Positions 58,775 through 64,000 of a stretch of DNA of 64,000 nt are shown here, one piece after another (positions within the stretch are counted from its first letter, which is position 1; each line of letters opens with the position of its first letter). A model generated the notes under the pieces. That model worked only from the letters and a program-made list of their open reading frames with translations, was not told the origin of the DNA and ran no database searches. The translations under genes and the position numbers were made by a program. This DNA comes from Planctomycetota bacterium (lineage in GTDB: Bacteria; Planctomycetota; UBA8742; UBA2392): NCBI GenBank assembly GCA_019636215.1, contig JAHBXZ010000004.1, forward strand, positions 248,001-312,000. Reading direction: 5' to 3'.

Positions 58775-59617
58775 TTACTTGCCCAGGCGGCCAAGCCAGT
58801 CGGTGAACTTGGTGGTCTTGCCGAACTCCTTGTCCAGCGCCGGGATGTCGGCGTTGTAGCCCGTGGATTCAAACCACTCGAGCATCAGGGCAAAGTCGTT
58901 GCTGTTGGCGCGCACGGCCTCAATCGGGTACTGCACGAACTCGATCTTCTTGCCCAGGGCCTTGCTGAGCCCGGCGGCGGCCTCGGTCATGGTGACGGCG
59001 TCGCCGGCCAGTTCGATCTCGCGGCCCTTGAGTTTGGCCGCGTCGGTAAACGCCCGTGCCCCGATACGCCCTATGTCGTCCACCGCAATCATCTGCAGTT
59101 TGGTGTCGGGCTTCATGGCCGTGCCCAGCTTGTCGCCATTTAGGAACCATGGCGAAGGCAGGTTTTCCATGAAGAACACCGGCCGCAGGATCACGTGGCT
59201 GTCAAACTTCAGGCCGCGCACAGTGTTCTCGACACGATACTTGTTTTCGAAGTGCGGGATGCCGGTTTTGCGTTCGGCGCTGCCCACCGACGTGTACACG
59301 AAGTGCTGCACGCCGGCTTCTTTCGCGGCCTTGGCGAAGTCGTGGCCCTGTTTTTCTTCGCCTTCCACGCCGGCTTCCCAGGTGTTCTGGACGGCAAATG
59401 CGCCCCAGACGCCGTTGAGTGCAGCGCGCACGGATGCGCTATCGTTCAGGTCGCCCTTGACGATCTCCACGCCCTGCTTGGCCAAAGCCTTGGCTTTGTC
59501 GCTGTCAGGCTTGCGGGTCATGCCGCGCAGCTTGAAGCCCTTGCCAATCAGGTGACGCGCCACGGCGCCGCCCTGGTTGCCGGTGATACCCGTGATGAGG
59601 ATGAGTTTGTCCGCCAT
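58775..59617 (-). CDS. NmrA-like NAD(P)-binding oxidoreductase (280 aa)
   Basis: Atypical short-chain dehydrogenase. Nucleotide-binding GITGNQGGAVARHLIGKG with the GxxGxxG pattern at the N-terminus, then GMTRKPDSDKAKAL, VQHFVYTSVGSAE and LRPVFFMENLP. NmrA proteins often sense NAD(P) or reduce quinones rather than act as simple dehydrogenases; the catalytic Tyr-x3-Lys is not evident. ATG 59617 has GGAGA about 7 nt upstream; the ATG at 59623 is too close to that site. Substrate unknown. Confidence 0.88.
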   Translation of the reverse strand: MADKLILITGITGNQGGAVARHLIGKGFKLRGMTRKPDSDKAKALAKQGVEIVKGDLNDSASVRAALNGVWGAFAVQNTWEAGVEGEEKQGHDFAKAAKEAGVQHFVYTSVGSAERKTGIPHFENKYRVENTVRGLKFDSHVILRPVFFMENLPSPWFLNGDKLGTAMKPDTKLQMIAVDDIGRIGARAFTDAAKLKGREIELAGDAVTMTEAAAGLSKALGKKIEFVQYPIEAVRANSNDFALMLEWFESTGYNADIPALDKEFGKTTKFTDWLGRLGK

Positions 59618-59692
59618 GGTCATTCTCCGTTATTGTTCGATGTGGAACTGATTTAGAACGGTTGAGGCAGGGCCGCAAGTCCGGGAAAGCAC

Positions 59693-59718
59693 ACCGGCCC
59701 GACTTTCGCCGGGCCGGT
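59693..59718 (-). terminator. terminator hairpin after rny
   Basis: Perfect 9-bp stem ACCGGCCCG/CGGGCCGGT with loop ACTTTCGC, 40 bp after the rny stop codon; minus-strand tail GTGCTTTCC is only weakly T-rich. Confidence 0.5.
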
Positions 59719-59758
59719 CGATTCCTCGCTTGCGCTTCGGGCTCCTGTCTCGCACGCG

Positions 59759-61324
59759 CTAGCGCGCGTACTCCGTTACCCGGGTTTCGCGCATCAGTGT
59801 GATGCGGATTTCGCCGGGGTAGGTCAGCTCGTCCTCGATCTTTTCGGCCATCTGGCGGCAGATCACCAGCGCCTGTTCGTCGTTCACTTTCTGGCTGTTC
59901 ACCAGCACGCGCAGCTCGCGGCCGGCCTGCATGGCGAATGCTTCGCTGACGCCTTCGAAGCTCTTGGCGACGGCCTCGAGTGCCGTGAGGCGCTGGACGT
60001 AACGGTCCATGCTTTCGCGGCGGGCGCCGGGGCGGCTGGCGCTGATCGCGTCGGCCGCTGCCGCCAGTGAAACATACGGATACTTGTGGTGCATTGGCTG
60101 GTCGTGGTGACCGCCGGCGCTTTCGATGACTTCGGGGCGTTCGTTGATGCTGATCAGGAACTCCTTGCCCACCAGCGGGTGACCGCCTTCCTTTTCGTGG
60201 TCGATGGCCTTGCCGATGTCGTGCATCAGGCCGCAGCGCCGGGCCAGCTTGACGTCCAGCCCAAGCTCGGCGGCGATCATGCCCATGATGTGGGCGACTT
60301 CGACGCTGTGCTTGTAGTTGTTCTGGCCATAGCTGCTGCGGAACTTCAGGCGACCCAGCAGGCGCTGGGCCTTGGGGTTGATGTTGTGCACGTCGGCATC
60401 GAACTGGATCTGCTTGCCGGCTTCGTCGATTTCCTTGTCGACTTCTTTGACGCACAGCTCGTGGATTTCCTCGATGCGCGCGGGGTGGATGCGCCCGTCC
60501 TGGATCAGCTTCTCCAGGGTGCGGCGGGCCACTTCGCGGCGCACGGAATCAAAGCTTGAGACAACCACCAGGCCGGGGGTGTCGTCGACAATCACGTCCA
60601 CGCCGGTCACTTTTTCAAAGTGGCGGATGTTGCGGCCTTCGCGCCCAATGATGCGGCCCTTCACTTCGTCGCTGGGAATCTCGACGTTGCTGGTGGTGGT
60701 TTCGCCGGTGTGTTCGCTGGCCAGGCGGCAGATGGCCTGGCTGATCGTCCACTTGGCCTTTTCGTCGGCCGTGGCTTCGGTTTCTTCGACCATCTTCTTG
60801 ACGCGGTCGGCCTTTTCGGTGACCAGTTCGGCGTCCAGGTTGGCCAGCAGTTCGCGCTTGGCTTCCTCGGGCGTAAGCTCGGCCACGGCGGCCAGCTTGA
60901 CGCGCACTTCGTCCAGTGCGGCCAGGCGGTCTTTTTCGGCCTGGTCGGTGCGGGCTTTGGTGGCCTCGATTTCTTTCTGGCGGGCCTCCAGCTGGTCGGC
61001 CTTTTTGTCGAGCATCTCGAACTTCTGTTCGATGGACTCTTCTTTCTTGGCCAGGCGCTTTTCTAGTTCCTTGACCTCTTTGCGGTCTTTCTCGAGGTCC
61101 TGTTCGAGCTTCTCGCGGAACTTCAGGCCTTCGTTTCTGGCCTCCAGCCGCGCCTGGGAAAGAATGGTCTCGGACTCGCGTTTTGCTTCTTCGGTGATGC
61201 GTGCGGCGTCGGCGGTAGAGGTTCCAACCGCGGCTGCCACTTTGCCCTTCATGACCAGGAACACGGCGATTGCCGCGCCTCCCCCGGCCACCAAACCAAT
61301 GATTGCACCAATCACATAATCCAC
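59759..61324 (-). CDS. rny: ribonuclease Y (521 aa)
   Basis: Membrane-tethered endoribonuclease that starts mRNA decay. One N-terminal transmembrane segment (VIGAIIGLVAGGGAAIAVFL), a long coiled coil (about 35-215), the KH domain (GRIIGREGRNIRHFEKVTGV) and the HD domain with catalytic LARRCGLMHDIGKAIDHE. Full length and intact. GTG 61324 follows GGAGGG about 8 nt upstream. It would process the structured intergenic RNAs of this genome together with RNase III, but that link is inference. Confidence 0.97.
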   Translation of the reverse strand: MDYVIGAIIGLVAGGGAAIAVFLVMKGKVAAAVGTSTADAARITEEAKRESETILSQARLEARNEGLKFREKLEQDLEKDRKEVKELEKRLAKKEESIEQKFEMLDKKADQLEARQKEIEATKARTDQAEKDRLAALDEVRVKLAAVAELTPEEAKRELLANLDAELVTEKADRVKKMVEETEATADEKAKWTISQAICRLASEHTGETTTSNVEIPSDEVKGRIIGREGRNIRHFEKVTGVDVIVDDTPGLVVVSSFDSVRREVARRTLEKLIQDGRIHPARIEEIHELCVKEVDKEIDEAGKQIQFDADVHNINPKAQRLLGRLKFRSSYGQNNYKHSVEVAHIMGMIAAELGLDVKLARRCGLMHDIGKAIDHEKEGGHPLVGKEFLISINERPEVIESAGGHHDQPMHHKYPYVSLAAAADAISASRPGARRESMDRYVQRLTALEAVAKSFEGVSEAFAMQAGRELRVLVNSQKVNDEQALVICRQMAEKIEDELTYPGEIRITLMRETRVTEYAR

Positions 61325-61906
61325 GTCATGGCCCTCCAGCCCCGTGCAGGGGCGCTAGATTCCGCCCAATCGGGGCGGTCGAGGCACGCAAGACAGTTGG
61401 ATCCGCACGGACCTAGGGCTTGAAGGTTTCCCCGCAAGCGCCGTTGGTCATTGTGTGCAAAGGCAAGCCCCGTTGGGGGCCCGACAGGATTGTCGCCGTG
61501 GCTTTGTAAAGCATCATTGCGGCCGCCGGTGCGTCAAGCGGAGCGCGGGACAAGTCACCGCAAACCGCCAAAGGATCCATAAAGTCCAGCGTAACTGTAA
61601 ACCGCAGGGGATCAGACCGGGGGCAAAGTGGAGTCCTTGAGTCCACTTCGCACAGCCCTTGTGGCCGATCCGCTGGCATTGGCCAAACTGCGGACTGACA
61701 GGAAGTTTACCAACAACCCATCGACACACAATGGAAAGGCAAAAGTGAGTTGAGTTACAGGCAAGGGGTCGGGAGTGTGGAGGTGAGAGTTGGTGACACG
61801 AAGAATGACCCTCGCGCCCCGTACCTGGCACTTCGCGCTCGACCCAAGCCGTTGCCCGGGGCGGTCCCTGCATCTATAAGGTCGGAAAGCACACACAGGC
61901 GCGACC
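61325..61906. other. intergenic region between rny and nuoF
   Basis: 582 bp. No convincing gene: a minus-strand open frame at 61413-61679 has no ribosome-binding site and an unremarkable product. It contains the nuoF promoter and probably that of rny. Confidence 0.5.
61852..61880 (+). promoter_or_regulatory. sigma-70-like promoter of nuoF
   Basis: TTGCCC (61852-61857), 17-nt spacer, TATAAG (61875-61880); the ATG is 26 nt downstream. Confidence 0.5.
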
Positions 61907-63232
61907 ATGCCCGAGTTTGAACCAGTCCTTTCCAAGTACTTCCGCGAACCCAACGCATGGACCCTGGCGCATTACAGAAGTCGTGGTGGCTACTACGGTT
62001 ATGAGACCGCCCGCAAGGCGATCTCGAGCATGGAACCAAAAGCCATAATTGAGGACGTCAAGAAGAGTAACCTGCGTGGCCGTGGCGGCGCGGGCTTTCC
62101 GGCCGGCATGAAGTGGTCCTTTTTGCCCGAAAACGGAAAGCCGCGCTATCTGGCCGTCAACGCCGACGAGAGCGAACCCGGCACCTTCAAAGACCGCGAA
62201 ATCATGGCCAAGGACCCACACGGGTTGATCGAGGCCATGATGATCGCCTGCTGGGCTATCCAGTGTAAGCATGCCTACATCTTCATCCGCGGCGAATTTG
62301 TGCGCGAGGCCAAGCGCATGCAGGCCGCGATTGATGAGTGCTATCGCGAGGGGATTCTCGGCGACGACGTGCTGGGCCTGGGCAAGTTCAAGCTCGATAT
62401 CACGGTAATCACCGGCGCCGGCGCGTACATCTGCGGTGAAGAGACGGGCCTGTTGAGCGCGGCCGAAGGCCAGCGCGCATACCCCAAGATCAAGCCGCCG
62501 TTTCCGGCCGTGGAGGGCTACTTCCGCCAGCCCACGATCATCAACAATGTTGAGACGATCGCCTGCGTGCTGCACATCGTCGCGCGCGGCTGGGAGTGGT
62601 TCAAAAAGATCGGGCCCGAAAGCGGCCCCGGCCCCAAGCTGTTCTGCATCAGCGGGCATGTGAAGAAGCCCGGCCTGTATGAGGCGCCCCTGGGCACGAC
62701 GCTGCGCCAGTTGATTTACGATTACGCCGGCGGGCCGATTGGCGAAATCAAGGGCATCATCCCCGGCGGCAGCAGCATGCCGATCATGACCGTGGACCAG
62801 ATTGACACGCCGGCCGACTTCGACAGCATTCGCGCCGCGGGAAGCTTTCTGGGCAGCGCCGGTCTGATCGTGTTCAACAAGGACACCTGCATCGTCAACG
62901 CGCTGCTGAACCTGGCCCGATTTTACCACCACGAGAGCTGCGGCCAGTGTACGCCCTGCCGTGAAGGCCTGGGCTGGCTGGAAAAGTTGTGCCATCGCCT
63001 GGAGTTCGGCCACGGCAAGGAAGGCGACGTGGACCTGATGAACGAGGTCAGCGTGATGATCAAGGGCCGCACAATCTGCTTCCTGGCGGATTCGCTGATC
63101 ATGCCCGTGCAGAGCTACATCCAGAAGTTTCGCGAAGAGTTCGAGTACCACATCAAGCACAAGCGCTGCATGACCGGCACCAAGGCCGGAGAATTCGCCC
63201 AGGTCGAAGAACTCGCCGGCGCAGGGCGGTAA
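61907..63232 (+). CDS. nuoF: NADH-quinone oxidoreductase subunit F (441 aa)
   Basis: FMN- and NADH-binding subunit of complex I or a related NADH dehydrogenase. FMN site GRGGAGFPAGMKWSF, NADH site NADESEPGTFKDREI, ICGEETGLLSAAEG (usual ICGEETALLES), and the N3 [4Fe-4S] ligands Cys345, 348 and 351 (CGQCTPC) plus Cys391. It stands alone here: no nuoE or nuoG lies on either side, and the next gene is an unrelated secreted protein. It has its own promoter. It may serve complex I encoded elsewhere, or a hydrogenase or formate dehydrogenase. Confidence 0.93.
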   Translation: MPEFEPVLSKYFREPNAWTLAHYRSRGGYYGYETARKAISSMEPKAIIEDVKKSNLRGRGGAGFPAGMKWSFLPENGKPRYLAVNADESEPGTFKDREIMAKDPHGLIEAMMIACWAIQCKHAYIFIRGEFVREAKRMQAAIDECYREGILGDDVLGLGKFKLDITVITGAGAYICGEETGLLSAAEGQRAYPKIKPPFPAVEGYFRQPTIINNVETIACVLHIVARGWEWFKKIGPESGPGPKLFCISGHVKKPGLYEAPLGTTLRQLIYDYAGGPIGEIKGIIPGGSSMPIMTVDQIDTPADFDSIRAAGSFLGSAGLIVFNKDTCIVNALLNLARFYHHESCGQCTPCREGLGWLEKLCHRLEFGHGKEGDVDLMNEVSVMIKGRTICFLADSLIMPVQSYIQKFREEFEYHIKHKRCMTGTKAGEFAQVEELAGAGR

Positions 63233-63305
63233 GGCCGCCTTCATCGCCAGTTGGCACTGAGGGTAAGCCGGCGTTGCGCGTTCTCGACGCGCAGGTTGGT
63301 TTTGC

Positions 63306-63335
63306 TTGTTGTCACATGCGCGTCAGTGCTAGAAT
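63306..63335 (+). promoter_or_regulatory. putative promoter of the gene at 63363
   Basis: TTGTTG (63306-63311), 18-nt spacer, TAGAAT (63330-63335). Confidence 0.35.
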
Positions 63336-63362
63336 CCGCCCATCACGCTCCGAGGGGAACTG

Positions 63363-64000
63363 ATGCGAGTTCACATTCCATCTGCAACATGCCTGGTCTT
63401 GGTCTTTGCAGCGACGATTAATGTTGACGCGCAGGCAAAGAGTCGTGACCCGGAAGTGAATCGTCCTGCGGTTGAGGCCAAGTACAAGGACGCAAGAGTC
63501 CTGAAGGCCAAGGAACAGGTTCCCGCGGGAGAACTTGATTTCGCGCTCTTCAAAATGAAGGGGCGCAAGTGGCAGATTGCGAATTACCGACTGCCACTGC
63601 GTGGCATGAAGGGTGGGCCAACGCTGACCGGGACCACAGAGTATGAGATTCTGGAGGTGACTGAAAAGTCCGCGTCGGTACAGTTCGACTGGAAGGGTGG
63701 GGATGGAAAGTCTCTGAACAAGAAGCCCGCACTGGAAGAGGTTACGTTTACGAAGGACAGCGCGTGGAAGGTGGCCTTCATTCAAGGACACAACACGGTT
63801 TCCGTCCAGCTTCCGGACCAGACCATCAAGGTGAAGGCGGGGACATTTGCCTGCTACTTGTTTGGCCAGATCAACGTTGATGGCGACGAACCGCAGATGG
63901 TTGAACTGTCCTGGTACAGCAAGAAGTACCCCGGCCTGCAGGTGATGAGGGAATCATCCACAGGGCGGTCCGAGTTGCTGGAGTTCCAGCGCGACAAAGG
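63363..64000 (+). CDS. secreted protein of unknown function, 3' end outside window
   Basis: Open to the window edge, 212 residues visible. The N-terminal stretch (IPSATCLVLVFAATINVDAQ) is a likely signal peptide. The mature part is beta-rich with Lys/Glu-rich segments and phrases such as YEILEVTEKSASVQFDW, IKVKAGTFACYLFG and LSWYSKKYPGLQVMRES; the KAGTF...C block resembles DUF3108-type or similar lipocalin-like secreted proteins, without certainty. ATG 63363 has GAGGGG 6-7 nt upstream. Function unknown. Confidence 0.7.
   Translation, partial: MRVHIPSATCLVLVFAATINVDAQAKSRDPEVNRPAVEAKYKDARVLKAKEQVPAGELDFALFKMKGRKWQIANYRLPLRGMKGGPTLTGTTEYEILEVTEKSASVQFDWKGGDGKSLNKKPALEEVTFTKDSAWKVAFIQGHNTVSVQLPDQTIKVKAGTFACYLFGQINVDGDEPQMVELSWYSKKYPGLQVMRESSTGRSELLEFQRDK

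Noticed and set aside
61413..61679. Small minus-strand gene upstream of rny
   Set aside because: No ribosome-binding site, no recognisable product, and it occupies the probable promoter region of rny.
1..64000. CRISPR array, prophage or integrated plasmid
   Set aside because: No regularly spaced direct repeats, integrase, capsid, replication or conjugation genes seen.

Overview
The window reads as chromosomal DNA of a high-GC, Gram-negative-type bacterium, most likely a member of the Planctomycetota. This is inference, not a database result. The support is: several large secreted proteins with prenyltransferase/squalene-oxidase-like alpha/alpha-toroid repeats, a two-copy family of small basic proteins of a type I associate with planctomycetes, DUF1579 and DUF2330-like secreted proteins, a split glycine decarboxylase (gcvPA/gcvPB), an LL-diaminopimelate aminotransferase-like gene, and TonB-dependent transport that implies an outer membrane. 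Nothing looks like a large prophage, plasmid or CRISPR locus; most genes are housekeeping, in short operons on both strands.

Layout. 1-6.9 kb: a partial ECF sigma factor and a small Cys-rich protein (minus), a possible receiver-like protein, a DUF58 protein and a GT87-type glycosyltransferase (plus), a glutaryl-CoA dehydrogenase with a 2Fe-2S ferredoxin (minus), and two tandem paralogues of an unknown family. 6.9-15.4 kb (minus): lipA, a haem-binding protein, a 2-oxoacid dehydrogenase E2, a degenerate metallo-beta-lactamase-fold protein with a Rieske protein, tRNA-Met, an unknown protein with a 38-residue upstream ORF, an MFS transporter and pabB. 15.6-25.0 kb (plus): five exported proteins in a row, four sharing a toroid-repeat family and one an HlyD-like adaptor. 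25-30 kb: aldo/keto reductase and ruvA (minus), then three tandem DUF2330-like secreted proteins and tRNA-Lys. 30-35 kb: DUF1579 protein, an MsrB-MsrA lipoprotein, a TonB-dependent receptor and a TonB-like protein. 35-46 kb: argD-like and nnrD genes, tRNA-His, an HTH/helical regulator, a candidate intergenic structured RNA, an inositol monophosphatase, unknown membrane proteins, PAP2 and DUF1232 proteins. 46.5-56.3 kb (plus): accD, a Kef-type transporter, then gcvT-gcvH-gcvPA-gcvPB and a dapL-like gene. 56-64 kb: HAD-like, SixA, CHAD, HIT, NmrA-like and RNase Y genes, an isolated nuoF, and a partial secreted protein.

How the parts fit. LipA, E2 and GcvH form a lipoyl theme: LipA makes the cofactor that E2 (Lys44) and GcvH (Lys64) carry. 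gcvT/H/PA/PB encode the glycine cleavage system except the shared E3 subunit, which is not in the window. The MsrB-MsrA lipoprotein, receptor and TonB-like genes, DUF2330-like proteins and toroid proteins all act outside the cytoplasm.

Three observations stand out. (1) The toroid cluster, in which one member has four PDZ domains inserted inside the toroid. (2) Three of the junctions in the gcvH-dapL stretch each hold a different inverted-repeat element made of short repeated words; the third encodes an S23/23S-rRNA-intervening-sequence-type four-helix-bundle protein between 40-bp arms that match at 37 of 40 positions. (3) Several genes without a Shine-Dalgarno sequence have a -10-like box 6-8 nt before the start codon, which suggests leaderless mRNAs.
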